This document shows, piece after piece, positions 9,577-21,032 of a stretch of DNA of 64,000 nucleotides (the first letter of the stretch is position 1; each line of letters begins with the position of its first letter). The stretch covers positions 1 through 64,000 of the forward strand of contig NZ_AUAM01000014.1 in assembly GCF_000428725.1 (NCBI RefSeq), written 5' to 3'. Source of the stretch: Psychromonas aquimarina ATCC BAA-1526. GTDB taxonomy: Bacteria > Pseudomonadota > Gammaproteobacteria > Enterobacterales > Psychromonadaceae. A program made the position numbers and the translations under genes. A model generated the notes under the pieces. That model was not told the DNA's origin and searched no databases. It saw nothing but the letters and a program-made list of their open reading frames with translations.

Positions 9577-12213
9577 TTAAAAATTAACAGTCAGCATCTT
9601 CCGGTTCTTAACCAGTTCAAAAAATTTATCAGGCGCAACGGCTTTACTAAATAAATACCCCTGAATTTCATTACAGCCGACCTCTTTTAGGAACTGCAGC
9701 TGCTCTTTATTTTCCACGCCTTCGGCAATCACAATCATATGCAGGCTGTGAGCCAGCAGTGTTGTTGCTGTAACAATAGCCGCATCATCAGGATCGCTGG
9801 CCAGATCCTGAACAAAGCTTCGGTCTATTTTTAATTTACCAATCGGGAAACGTTTTAAATACGCCATAGAGGAATAACCAGTACCAAAATCATCAATAGC
9901 CAGCAGTACTCCCATCTTATGCAGATGCTGGAGGATGATAATATTATCTTCAACATTTTCCATAACCGTGCTTTCAGTTAATTCTATTTCAAGGTACTGC
10001 GGATCTGCCCCCGTTTCTGCAAACACCTGCTTAAACTCTTCAATTAACTGCTGACTGAAAAACTGTTTACTGGAAATATTAACGGCAATGCGGATCCTGG
10101 GCATGCCCTGCCGGCGCCATTCGACCTGCTGACGGCAGGCTTCATGCAGAATCCATGAACCCAGCTGCTTTATCAATCCGCTCTGTTCGGCAATACCAAT
10201 AAAGGCATCAGGGAAAAGCAGTCCCCGTTCAGGATGGCGCCAGCGGATCAAAGCTTCACAGCCGATGATTTTACCGCTTGTCACACTGATCTGAGGCTGA
10301 TAATGCAGAATAAACTCCTGCTTATCTATCCCATAACGCATATTATTTTCAAGCTGCAGTATGTCTTGAGCCTGAGCATTCATTTCTGCGGTAAAAAACT
10401 GCGCTGTATTACGCCCGACTTTTTTCGCCCGGTACATAGCCGCATCTGCATTTTTAAGCAGCGTGTCGGCATCTTCTCCGTCAGCGGGAAAAGTACTGAT
10501 ACCTATACTGCTGGTTACCACCACTTCCGTATGATCCAGTAAAATAGGTGAAGCGATTGTTTTAAGTATTTTCTCCGCTACCTGCAGGACATCCTGATTT
10601 GACTGTATATCAGTTAACAGAACAACAAATTCATCACCGCCCAGTCGGGCAATAATATCCACCTTGCGTACTTCGCTGCGCAGCCGATCTGCTACAAATT
10701 TCAGCAGAAGATCACCAGTCGCATGCCCGGATGCATCGTTAATCAGCTTAAAATTATCCAGATCCAGATACAATAAAGCCAGCTTATGCTTATGGCGCAG
10801 GGAACCGGCAATAGCCATCTTCATCTGCTCATAAAATGCAGAACGGTTATGCAGTCCGGTAACTATATCGTAATGAGCTAAATGATAGATTCTCTCTTCT
10901 GTCACTTTTTTTTCAGAAATATCACTAAAAATACTGATAAACTGAATAATATTACCTGTCTTATCACGTACTGCAGAAACCGTCTGCCAGGCAGGAAAAA
11001 CATCGCCGTTTTTGCGCCGGTTCCAAATTTCACCTTTCCAGCTGTCTTCCTTTAGTAAAGTTTCCCAGAACTCCAGATAAAATGCATGGTCATGCCGGCC
11101 TGACTGTAAAAAACGAGGGTTCCTGCCGACAATCAGCTTACTGCTGTATCCGGTAACCCTGCAGAAAGCCGGATTAACGCGAAGAATTAATGCTTCTTTA
11201 TCGGTAATAACAATCGATTCAACGCTTTCATTAAAGACACTCTCCGCCAGCTTCAGCTGCTCACCCGCGGCCAGCAGATCCCCCGACTGCTGTGCAACTA
11301 AGTCCAGCAGCTGCCGCTTACTGGCAGCCAGCGCGGCATTAGCCCGCTGGCTTTCTTCAATACTCGCCACCAGCGCCAGAGACGCAGTCATCATAATTCC
11401 CATAAAGACTTGTAAAAGCACAAGTGATTCATTCTCAGAAGCCCTGACAAAGGGACCAAAACCATTCAGGGTTCCAAAAACGGCAAAACTTGAAACACAG
11501 ATAATATACAAAGTAGTGCCGTGGTGGTGAAAGCGATAACCGATCCAGATAGCAATAGGCAGGTAAATAAATGCCAAAGGATAACGCTCATTACCAAACG
11601 AAAATAAGCTGCTGAAAACAGCGGCTGTGCTTAGAGCAGTAACAAGCAGTAAGAGCAGAACTTCGAAGGTAAACAGAGAGCGCCATGCACTCTTTTTCAC
11701 TTTAAGCCAGGTAACTAAAAACGGCGTAACAACCAGTCCGCCGACAACATCACCTAACCACCAGGTTGATAATAATAAAGCAACAGATTCAACGGGAATA
11801 ATGTCACTTAAAAACAAACTCATTACCCCGAAAAGTGCACTGATCATGGTTGAGACAAATACAATAACTGTAAAAAAAGCCACGTTTTTAATCGAATTAA
11901 ACGGCAGCCTATTAGTATAACGAACCAGCAGCCAGCAGGCGGCAAGGGCTTCAAACGTATTGCCCAGCCCGATAACCACAGAAGCAGGCAAAGGTAATCC
12001 GCTGCTCAGGCTAACAAGAAATGCACCGAGAGTGATGCCCGGCCAGTTAGAGCGCCCATAAAGAAGCAGAGCTGCAATCGCGATACCTGTCGGAGGCCAT
12101 ACCGGCGATGTGTTAACCTGTTCAAAAGCAAGACTTAATCCGAATTTTGCCGCAGTAAAGTAAATGCCGGCTAATAAAAACCACGAAAATACTTGTTTAT
12201 ATTTATGAGGCAT
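9577..12213 (-). CDS. MASE1-PAS-GGDEF-EAL c-di-GMP enzyme
   Basis: Membrane-bound bifunctional c-di-GMP protein of about 878 residues. Eight or so membrane helices form a MASE1 sensor (about 10-290, with NTSPVWPPTGIA). Then come a short coiled region, a PAS domain (about 325-440), a GGDEF domain (motif at 527-531, with an RKVD inhibitory site just upstream) and an EAL domain (EALIRW, DDFGTGYSSMAYL). Both catalytic motifs look intact, so synthesis and hydrolysis are both possible. The MASE1 ligand is unknown. The start is uncertain between the ATG used here and a GTG at 12219. Confidence 0.92.
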   Translation of the reverse strand: MPHKYKQVFSWFLLAGIYFTAAKFGLSLAFEQVNTSPVWPPTGIAIAALLLYGRSNWPGITLGAFLVSLSSGLPLPASVVIGLGNTFEALAACWLLVRYTNRLPFNSIKNVAFFTVIVFVSTMISALFGVMSLFLSDIIPVESVALLLSTWWLGDVVGGLVVTPFLVTWLKVKKSAWRSLFTFEVLLLLLVTALSTAAVFSSLFSFGNERYPLAFIYLPIAIWIGYRFHHHGTTLYIICVSSFAVFGTLNGFGPFVRASENESLVLLQVFMGIMMTASLALVASIEESQRANAALAASKRQLLDLVAQQSGDLLAAGEQLKLAESVFNESVESIVITDKEALILRVNPAFCRVTGYSSKLIVGRNPRFLQSGRHDHAFYLEFWETLLKEDSWKGEIWNRRKNGDVFPAWQTVSAVRDKTGNIIQFISIFSDISEKKVTEERIYHLAHYDIVTGLHNRSAFYEQMKMAIAGSLRHKHKLALLYLDLDNFKLINDASGHATGDLLLKFVADRLRSEVRKVDIIARLGGDEFVVLLTDIQSNQDVLQVAEKILKTIASPILLDHTEVVVTSSIGISTFPADGEDADTLLKNADAAMYRAKKVGRNTAQFFTAEMNAQAQDILQLENNMRYGIDKQEFILHYQPQISVTSGKIIGCEALIRWRHPERGLLFPDAFIGIAEQSGLIKQLGSWILHEACRQQVEWRRQGMPRIRIAVNISSKQFFSQQLIEEFKQVFAETGADPQYLEIELTESTVMENVEDNIIILQHLHKMGVLLAIDDFGTGYSSMAYLKRFPIGKLKIDRSFVQDLASDPDDAAIVTATTLLAHSLHMIVIAEGVENKEQLQFLKEVGCNEIQGYLFSKAVAPDKFFELVKNRKMLTVNF

Positions 12214-12374
12214 TAACACACAGCCCTAATAAAGAGAATATAAAAATAAGATTAGCAGAAGACGCTGAATATTCTTTTTATATTAAGATATTAGAAGCCT
12301 TATTAGAATGACATAGCTAAGCTCTGCAGGCGTATGCCGGCTTTGCCGCGCCGATACTGGTACTGCCCAAAAAC

Positions 12375-12404
12375 AAAAAAGGTGCTCAATGAGCACCTTT
12401 TTAA
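12375..12404 (-). terminator. Terminator of icd
   Basis: A compact hairpin (GGTGCTCA/TGAGCACC, at about 12381-12397) flanked by A-rich sequence on one side and TTTTT on the other. It could terminate in both directions. It lies 55 bp beyond the icd stop on the minus strand. Confidence 0.85.
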
Positions 12405-12456
12405 TAAATAAGCAGTGTTATTTAATTAACTCCCTGCAGAAGAGTTTCTGTAAAAC

Positions 12457-14736
<2,280 letters not shown>

Positions 14737-14915
14737 TTATGAATTTGTTACGCTGCAATAATTTAGGGCATCATCATAACGAAAACAGACAAATAGTCCA
14801 ATTTACAACCAGCCGGCGGCCAACTTTAGCAGGCTCAGACTGGAATTTGTGACGGGTCTGAACAGCAATATCTGTTACAATCCGCGATTAATTCTTCTTT
14901 TAAAGGTGTTTTCAC

Positions 14916-15575
14916 GTGTTTAATAAAAAATCGACTTCTTTTGACAAAACTAAATTTTCAAAAAAGAAAAGCCGAGGCCCGCGTAAAAACAAAAACACCA
15001 AAAATCACCTGCCTGCGGTGACAGATGCGATCCGTAGAGTAGTTCTGTTTAACAAACCTTTTGATGTGCTGAGTCAGTTTACCGATCAAGGTAGCGTTGA
15101 GAACAAACGCAAAACCTTAGCGGATTTTATTGATGTAAAAGAAGTCTATGCGGCCGGCCGCTTAGACCGCGACAGTGAAGGTTTATTATTATTAACCAAT
15201 GACGGTAAGCTCCAGGCTAAAATAACCCAGCCCGATGCTAAAACCACTAAAACCTACTGGGTGCAGGTAGAAGGCAGCCCGCAAGAGTCAGATCTGCAGA
15301 AACTGCGTGACGGCGTGAAACTTAAAGATGGTTTAACCCTGCCGGCAGAAGTTGAGATTATGCATGAACCTGAGATCTGGGAAAGAGTACCGCCGATCCG
15401 TGAACGCGCAGCTATTCCAACTACCTGGCTGAGCATTACTATCAGCGAAGGACGCAACCGCCAGGTACGCCGTATGACCGCAAATATTGGTTTTCCAACA
15501 CTGCGTTTGATTCGTTACCGTATCGGCGCCTGGACGATTGACGGCATTGCTAACGGCAGCTATAAACTGCTTTAA
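14916..15575 (+). CDS. rluE: RluE-type 23S rRNA pseudouridine synthase
   Basis: RsuA/RluE-family enzyme expected to modify U2457 of 23S rRNA. A Lys/Arg-rich leader of about 35 residues comes first. The catalytic motif [19 protein letters not shown] holds the nucleophilic Asp near residue 90. Later family blocks are KTYWVQVEG and [10 protein letters not shown]. No S4 domain is seen, consistent with RluE. It is divergent from icd, the same pairing as in E. coli. The length of 219 residues is normal. Confidence 0.92.
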   Translation: MFNKKSTSFDKTKFSKKKSRGPRKNKNTKNHLPAVTDAIRRVVLFNKPFDVLSQFTDQGSVENKRKTLADFIDVKEVYAAGRLDRDSEGLLLLTNDGKLQAKITQPDAKTTKTYWVQVEGSPQESDLQKLRDGVKLKDGLTLPAEVEIMHEPEIWERVPPIRERAAIPTTWLSITISEGRNRQVRRMTANIGFPTLRLIRYRIGAWTIDGIANGSYKLL

Positions 15576-15793
15576 TGATTAAATATTGAGTCAAACCACT
15601 GAGAACCATATTCTGCAGCATTTAGCTAATACCGGCAGCAGAAAAAATAGACGGCGAAAATGCGAGTGGATTAGTTTATTGATTCTAGTGCTTTGAGTTA
15701 GTTGTAAAAACAAAGTGAGTATCCAGCCTCAGCCTTTTCTATTCATTACTCAGCAGCGCCTCTACTAACAGGTAGTCAGCCGCTCACTAAAAA

Positions 15794-16738
15794 CTAACTT
15801 GTGGTTATCTGATTACGTCCATTCTCTTTTGAGTGATATAGTGCTGTATCAACCCGTTTCAAAATAGTATCTATCGATATATCGCTTGGTTTTATTTGAC
15901 TTAGTCCGCCGCTCACGGTAAATGATAAATTTCCGTTAGGAGTCGCAACTTGTATTTCACTTATTTTTTTTATTAACCGCTGAGTAAAATGTTCTACCTT
16001 AGCAATAGACGAATCAGGCATTACAATCAAAAACTCTTCTCCACCTAAACGGCTGATAATATCTACTTTTCTCACTTCATTTTTTAGAAAGTTACTTAAT
16101 TCAAGCAGCACTAAATCACCAATGTCATGTCCGTAATTGTCATTTATCTTTTTGAAATAATCAATATCAATCATTAACACCGAAACATCAATCGTATAAC
16201 GCTTACATCGTTGAAAACAGTTTTCAAGCTCCTGCATAGCATGACGCCTGTTATATAACCCGGTTAACGGATCAGTAACCGCCATCTCATGCAGTTTCTG
16301 CTCCATCAATTTTCGCTCGGTAATATTACGATTAGAGCATACTAATACTCTTTTTTTCTCAATAAGGGAGTTAATGGGGTATATTTTTAATTCAAACCAC
16401 TGCTCTTTGACTGGACCGACTGCAGTGGGACTAAGTTTCTTTAATTCACTTAAGGATAAAGAATATTCAAAGCTCACGATCTTACTTTCCGATAAACATT
16501 CAGCAATTTTCTGCTTAATTTTTAAAGCAATTTCACTAGTAGTGAACTCAAATACTGAACGTAACTCAAAGTTCTCAATATGATAAAAAAGTTCAGTCCG
16601 CACATTGCCGAAAAAGCAGTGTACAATACCGCTTTCATCGATCAAAAAATGGCGATCGGGCATAACATCAGTTATCTTTTTCATCAGATAACTGTTAAGA
16701 GCAGTATTAACCTCTTTAAACTCCATTTCACTTAACAT
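15794..16738 (-). CDS. PAS-GGDEF diguanylate cyclase
   Basis: A 314-residue soluble protein. An N-terminal PAS-like sensor (about residues 15-140, ending SNRNITERK) is followed by a GGDEF domain with intact active site SRLGGEEFLIVM and an RKVD inhibitory site five residues before it. It should make c-di-GMP from two GTP. AAGGG upstream of the ATG supports the start. It is a single gene, and its input signal is unknown. Confidence 0.9.
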   Translation of the reverse strand: MLSEMEFKEVNTALNSYLMKKITDVMPDRHFLIDESGIVHCFFGNVRTELFYHIENFELRSVFEFTTSEIALKIKQKIAECLSESKIVSFEYSLSLSELKKLSPTAVGPVKEQWFELKIYPINSLIEKKRVLVCSNRNITERKLMEQKLHEMAVTDPLTGLYNRRHAMQELENCFQRCKRYTIDVSVLMIDIDYFKKINDNYGHDIGDLVLLELSNFLKNEVRKVDIISRLGGEEFLIVMPDSSIAKVEHFTQRLIKKISEIQVATPNGNLSFTVSGGLSQIKPSDISIDTILKRVDTALYHSKENGRNQITTS

Positions 16739-17369
16739 ATAAACCCTTTCTCGTAAGCAAGATCACAACAGCTGCATCACATAATCTGAGCTCGGTTTAA
16801 TTTCTCTCAATGACAGGCTTAAATTAATTTTAGTTCATCATCTGCTAATTTGATTTTTGGTTTCTTCCTTGGTTTAATAATTCTCTAGTAATTTACCGTT
16901 ACCCTCGCGGTGTTTTTATCAAAAACCTTATAAGCCAACACAAACAAACCAATACATTCAACAGCTTACAATAAACTTTTGCCTGGGAGTTTTCTGAACC
17001 TTTCATGATTTACCTTTCTCCCTTTTCTTTGAACAGCCCAGCGGCTGCCTTTTGCTTATATCCCCAGGCAATTCTAGTACGTTAAATTAATTACAAAATC
17101 TTTTGAAAAAAGAATTCATTTAAAATGCACATACCCAATTGATAAACAACAGAATTTTCAAAAGCAGTGAAAATTAATATCAAAATGACCTGGTAGAATT
17201 GATGCAGGTAATACTTAGTCAATTAAACTATTAGAAAACAACAGGCTCTAGGAAACTGCAGCTGACTCTGCAAAATAGGCGAGCTTTTATATCCAAACGA
17301 CCTGAAGATGCAGAGTCTAGCTAGAAAGTCAGAACTAAGCCGACAACCTAGCATGCGGAGGTAAATATA
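16739..17369. other. Non-coding interval
   Basis: 631 bases of AT-rich sequence between the divergent diguanylate cyclase and DUF2784 genes. I see no gene, tRNA or strong hairpin. A minus-strand frame around 16823-16880 reads KPRKKPKIKLADDELKLI and then stops. It follows another stop and lacks a start, so it may be a small remnant. Confidence 0.4.
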
Positions 17370-17753
17370 ATGCTTTACCTGATACTGGCTGACTTACTGG
17401 TACTAGTGCATTTTCTGTATATTCTTTTTGTACTTCTAGGCGGACTGCTGCTGATTCTGCGCAGCTACCTTTTTTTTATACACCTGCCTGCCGTTGTCTG
17501 GGCATCGCTGCTCAGTTTTAAGGGCTGGATCTGCCCGTTGACTCCACTGGAAAATTACTTAAGACAAGCAGCAGGCACTGAGGGCTATCAGGAAGGATTT
17601 ATCAGTCACTATCTAATCCCTATTATTTATCCTGACAACTTAACCCTTAATATGCAGTCTGCACTGGGCATTTTGGTTATAGTCGTTAACATTAGTATCT
17701 ATTCTTTAGTCTATTATAAGCACATAGCTAAGCAGCACGGGAAACAGGGATGA
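17370..17753 (+). CDS. DUF2784 membrane protein
   Basis: A 127-residue inner-membrane protein with three or four hydrophobic segments (about 3-30, 35-50, 95-117). The DUF2784 signature is clear: KGWICPLTPLENYLRQ, then GYQEGFISHYLIPIIYP. Function unknown. A GGAGG ribosome site lies upstream. The gene overlaps the following hydrolase by 4 bp (ATGA), which indicates translational coupling. Confidence 0.88.
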   Translation: MLYLILADLLVLVHFLYILFVLLGGLLLILRSYLFFIHLPAVVWASLLSFKGWICPLTPLENYLRQAAGTEGYQEGFISHYLIPIIYPDNLTLNMQSALGILVIVVNISIYSLVYYKHIAKQHGKQG

Positions 17754-18505
17754 AGAGTACTCTAGTTACAATAATACTGGTTTATATTGGTTTTTGTCTG
17801 CTGCTGTTCGTGCTGCAGCGTAAATTTTTATATTTTCCGCAGCCCGCAGGTCCAGTGAGCGGCGCGGCTGAAATCAGTTTTATTACGGACGGTGTGCAGT
17901 TGAGCGGCTGGGTGGTTAATAAGGGACGTCAAAAAGCGCTGATCTATTACGGCGGCAATGCGGAAAGTATTGAAAATAACATCAGCTTCTTTAAGGAGCG
18001 GCTGCCGAATTACAGCGTGTACCTTATTGCCTATCGGGGTTACGGTAACAGCAGCGGTCATCCCAGCGAAACACATCTCTATCACGATGCCCTGTATATT
18101 TTTGATCAGGTAAAAGTTAACCATAAGCAGATCTCTTTGATGGGCAGAAGCCTTGGTTCCGGCGTTGCCATCTATGCAGCAGCTAATCGGCAGGTGGAAA
18201 AACTGCTGCTGGTCACTCCCTATGACAGCATCGAAAATGTTGCTAAGAGTGTCTACTGGATGTTTCCAGTATCCCTGCTGCTTAAAGATAAGTTCCAGTC
18301 GATAAAGCAGGTGAAACACATTAGTGCACAAACCTATATCTTCACGGCGGAAAATGACCGGGTGATTCCACGCGCGAGAAGCGAACGGTTAATCGCTCAA
18401 TTTACTGAGCAGCTGGTCGACTCAGTCTTAGTCAGCGGCGCCGATCATAACGATATTTCGCTGTATCCGGAATACATTGCGGGAGTGCGCCGGGCACTTG
18501 AATAA
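17750..18505 (+). CDS. Alpha/beta hydrolase, membrane-anchored
   Basis: A 251-residue alpha/beta-hydrolase fold protein of the BEM46/YfhR-like type. One N-terminal helix (about 4-22) could anchor it in the membrane. The nucleophile elbow is MGRSLGSGVA, the oxyanion region YRGYGNSSG, and the catalytic Asp and His probably lie in AENDRVIP and SGADHNDIS. The substrate is unknown. It forms a two-gene operon with the DUF2784 gene. Confidence 0.88.
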   Translation: MKSTLVTIILVYIGFCLLLFVLQRKFLYFPQPAGPVSGAAEISFITDGVQLSGWVVNKGRQKALIYYGGNAESIENNISFFKERLPNYSVYLIAYRGYGNSSGHPSETHLYHDALYIFDQVKVNHKQISLMGRSLGSGVAIYAAANRQVEKLLLVTPYDSIENVAKSVYWMFPVSLLLKDKFQSIKQVKHISAQTYIFTAENDRVIPRARSERLIAQFTEQLVDSVLVSGADHNDISLYPEYIAGVRRALE

Positions 18506-18672
18506 CAGCAGCCTGAATAGGTATCTGCTCTTTTATGCTGGTTAAATAAAAGTGATTAAAAAAGAATCACTGCAAAAGTACAGATAAAATGGGTATCCAG
18601 CTTTTCTTGCTGTATACTGCGCGACCTTATAATTGTGACTAAACGCACATTTCATTTTGAAGCTTGTTGGTC

Positions 18673-18716
18673 ATGCCCCTTTCCGTTAGTAACTAGCGGT
18701 TGGAAATACCCGTTAG
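18673..18716 (+). promoter_or_regulatory. Attenuator-like leader before ybiT
   Basis: Two mutually exclusive hairpins can form in the leader. CTAGCGG (18693-18699) can pair with CCGTTAG upstream (18683-18689, 3-nt loop) or with a second CCGTTAG downstream (18710-18716, 10-nt loop). A short frame, ATG at 18673 to TAG at 18696 (MPLSVSN), ends inside the first hairpin. This resembles translation-sensing leaders, but the ribosome site is poor and no T-tract follows. Confidence 0.35.
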
Positions 18717-18737
18717 CAAAACTTAGGAAACCTTCTT

Positions 18738-20342
18738 TTGATCTCTACCTCTAACATCACTATGCAGTTTGGCCCGGAGCCATTATTTGAAAATATCTCG
18801 GCTAAATTTGGTAACGGCAGCCGCTACGGTTTGATCGGCGCAAACGGCTGCGGCAAATCTACTTTTATGAAAATCTTAAGCGGCGCACTGCAGCCGACCT
18901 CCGGAAATGTATCTATCACGCCGGGATTCAAAGTCGGTACACTAAGCCAGGATCAGTTTGCATTCGAGCAATACAGCGTGATTGACACTGTGATCATGGG
19001 TGATACCGCCCTATGGAAAGTGAAACAGGAAAGGGACAGCATTTACGCAAAAGCGGAGATGAGCGAAGAAGACGGTATGCGGGTAGGTGATCTGGAAAGC
19101 CAGTTTGCAGAAATGGACGGCTACAGCGCTGAAAGCCGTGCGGGTGAAATCCTGCTTGAAGCCGGTATTGAAGAATCACTGCACTACGGTTTAATGGAGC
19201 AGGTTGCACCGGGCTGGAAACTGCGTGTTTTACTTGCGCAGGCACTGTTTGCAGATCCGGAAATATTACTGCTTGATGAGCCGACCAATAACCTGGATAT
19301 CCATACCATCAGCTGGCTGGAAGGTGAGTTAAACAAACGCAAATGCACCATGATCATTATTTCCCATGACAGACATTTCCTAAACGCTGTCTGCACACAT
19401 ATGGCTGATATTGATTACGGCGAATTACGTATTTACCCGGGCAACTACGAATACTTCTTAGAGCAGTCTGCTTTATTACGTGAACAGCTTTTATCCGGCA
19501 ATGCTAAAAAGAGTGCTGAAATAGAAGAACTGCAGGACTTCGTAAACCGCTTTGGTGCAAATGCTTCTAAAGCCAAACAAGCCAGTTCCCGCGCTAAAAA
19601 AATGGAAAAAATTAAACTCGATGACGTGAAATCATCAAGCCGCATTACTCCGTCACTGAGCTTTGCACCCGGTAAAAAAATGCACCGCCAGGCATTAGTA
19701 CTGGAAAACCTCGGCCATGGTTTTGACGGCGAAACCTTATTTGCAGACGGTGAGATGATTTTAGAAGCCGGCGCAAAACTGGCAATTATCGGTGAAAACG
19801 GTGTCGGCAAAACAACTCTGCTGCGCTGCCTGGTAAACGAACTGCAGCACAATGAAGGTGTCGTAAAATGGTCTGAAAACGCCTCAATCGGTTACTGTCC
19901 GCAGGACAGTGGTATGCTTTTTGAAAATGATTTAACACTGATGGAGTGGATGTCTCAGTGGCGCCGACCTTGTCATAACGATTTAATGGTGCGAGGCATG
20001 TTAGGACGTCTGTTATTCACTGATGATGACGCCAACAAAAAAGCCCGCAACTGCTCTGGTGGAGAGAAAAACCGTTTGTTATTCGGTAAATTAATGATGT
20101 CCGATATTAACGTATTAATTATGGACGAACCGACTAACCACATGGATATGGAAGCGATTGAAGCGCTTAACAATGCCCTTAAAGAGTTCGAAGGCACGTT
20201 GATTGTTGTCAGCCATGACCGGGAGTTTGTTTCATCTTTAGCGACACGTATCATAGATATCAAAGATAAAAAGATGGTTAACTTCCAGGGCACTTTAGAC
20301 GAATACCTGGCAAGTCAGAAAGAAGCCCTGCAGGCAGCTTAA
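18738..20342 (+). CDS. ybiT: ABC-F family ATPase YbiT
   Basis: Soluble ABC-F protein, 534 residues, with two ATPase domains joined by a charged linker. It acts on the ribosome rather than in transport. Walker A motifs are GANGCGKST (near residue 36) and GENGVGKTT. Walker B motifs are [11 protein letters not shown] and [11 protein letters not shown], and the second signature is NCSGGEKNR. Here the start is TTG, matching the conserved N-terminus ([12 protein letters not shown]) with AGGA nine bases upstream. No in-frame ATG lies closer to that N-terminus. A strong terminator follows. Confidence 0.94.
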   Translation: MISTSNITMQFGPEPLFENISAKFGNGSRYGLIGANGCGKSTFMKILSGALQPTSGNVSITPGFKVGTLSQDQFAFEQYSVIDTVIMGDTALWKVKQERDSIYAKAEMSEEDGMRVGDLESQFAEMDGYSAESRAGEILLEAGIEESLHYGLMEQVAPGWKLRVLLAQALFADPEILLLDEPTNNLDIHTISWLEGELNKRKCTMIIISHDRHFLNAVCTHMADIDYGELRIYPGNYEYFLEQSALLREQLLSGNAKKSAEIEELQDFVNRFGANASKAKQASSRAKKMEKIKLDDVKSSSRITPSLSFAPGKKMHRQALVLENLGHGFDGETLFADGEMILEAGAKLAIIGENGVGKTTLLRCLVNELQHNEGVVKWSENASIGYCPQDSGMLFENDLTLMEWMSQWRRPCHNDLMVRGMLGRLLFTDDDANKKARNCSGGEKNRLLFGKLMMSDINVLIMDEPTNHMDMEAIEALNNALKEFEGTLIVVSHDREFVSSLATRIIDIKDKKMVNFQGTLDEYLASQKEALQAA

Positions 20343-20362
20343 ATCAAGGTAAAGCAACAAGA

Positions 20363-20399
20363 ATGCCCTGGCTAGACTGCACAGCCAGGGCATTTTTTT
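20363..20399 (+). terminator. Terminator of ybiT
   Basis: A perfect 11-bp inverted repeat (ATGCCCTGGCT / AGCCAGGGCAT, 9-nt loop) followed by seven Ts. It starts 20 bp after the ybiT stop codon. Confidence 0.95.
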
Positions 20400-20510
20400 G
20401 TGCACCAGGTTAGCAAATGGATACAACCGCAAAGACAATATTGCTGTTAAGCATCATTATAAGCAGCCCGTGCATATCTTTCTTATATACCCAGTTTTCT
20501 AGGAATTAAA

Positions 20511-20963
20511 ATGACAGCTAAAAAAAACAATAACCCTCTATACGGCCTGAAACTAGATGTACTGCTGACTGAAATTTCAGAACATTACGGCTGGGAGTTA
20601 TTAAGTGAATCATTAGAGATTAACCGCTTTCAATTTCATACGGGTATGAAGTCAACAGTTAAGTTTCTGCGTAATAATCAATGGGCAAAAGAGAAAGTAG
20701 AAAATTTTTATTTGTATCAGTATAAAAATTTCCCATGCCCGGACGACAAACAATTGTCCATTGCCCCCCGTGATCGCTTTATTCCAGCAGAGCAGCTGGC
20801 GGGAGAGCCCGTGGAGATTACCGATGATGTTATCTTACAGATAGATAGAGCTTGTCGATTACGGACTTATAAAGCCGCGGATAAAACGCAGCAGGCTAAA
20901 AAAGAGCCTGCGCGCAGCAGTGAAGAACCGCCGTACGATCCAAGTAATCCCTGGAACAAATAA
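20511..20963 (+). CDS. VF530-family DNA-binding-like protein
   Basis: A 150-residue protein. The first 75 residues match the VF530/DUF2132 family: NPLYGLKLDVLLTEI, HYGWELLSE and MKSTVKFLRNNQWAKEKVE. A Vibrio fischeri structure suggested nucleic-acid binding for this family. The C-terminal half is an extension with a low-complexity basic/acidic stretch ending PPYDPSNPWNK. The role in the cell is unknown. It is monocistronic. Confidence 0.85.
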   Translation: MTAKKNNNPLYGLKLDVLLTEISEHYGWELLSESLEINRFQFHTGMKSTVKFLRNNQWAKEKVENFYLYQYKNFPCPDDKQLSIAPRDRFIPAEQLAGEPVEITDDVILQIDRACRLRTYKAADKTQQAKKEPARSSEEPPYDPSNPWNK

Positions 20964-20992
20964 CTCCATGGTATATTCTTGATTAATCATCT

Positions 20993-21020
20993 AAAAAAGG
21001 AGCGCTTTCAACGCTCCTTT
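20993..21020 (-). terminator. Terminator of metE
   Basis: Hairpin AAAGGAGCG (20996-21004) / CGCTCCTTT (21012-21020). On the minus strand it is followed by a run of Ts. It lies 12 bp past the metE stop and between convergent genes, so it may also slow transcription from the plus-strand gene. Confidence 0.9.
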
Positions 21021-21032
21021 GTTCTCGGCATT

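Noticed and set aside
18551-18571. AGTGATT/AATCACT hairpin after the hydrolase gene as a terminator
   Set aside because: No T-tract follows in either direction, so termination cannot be claimed.
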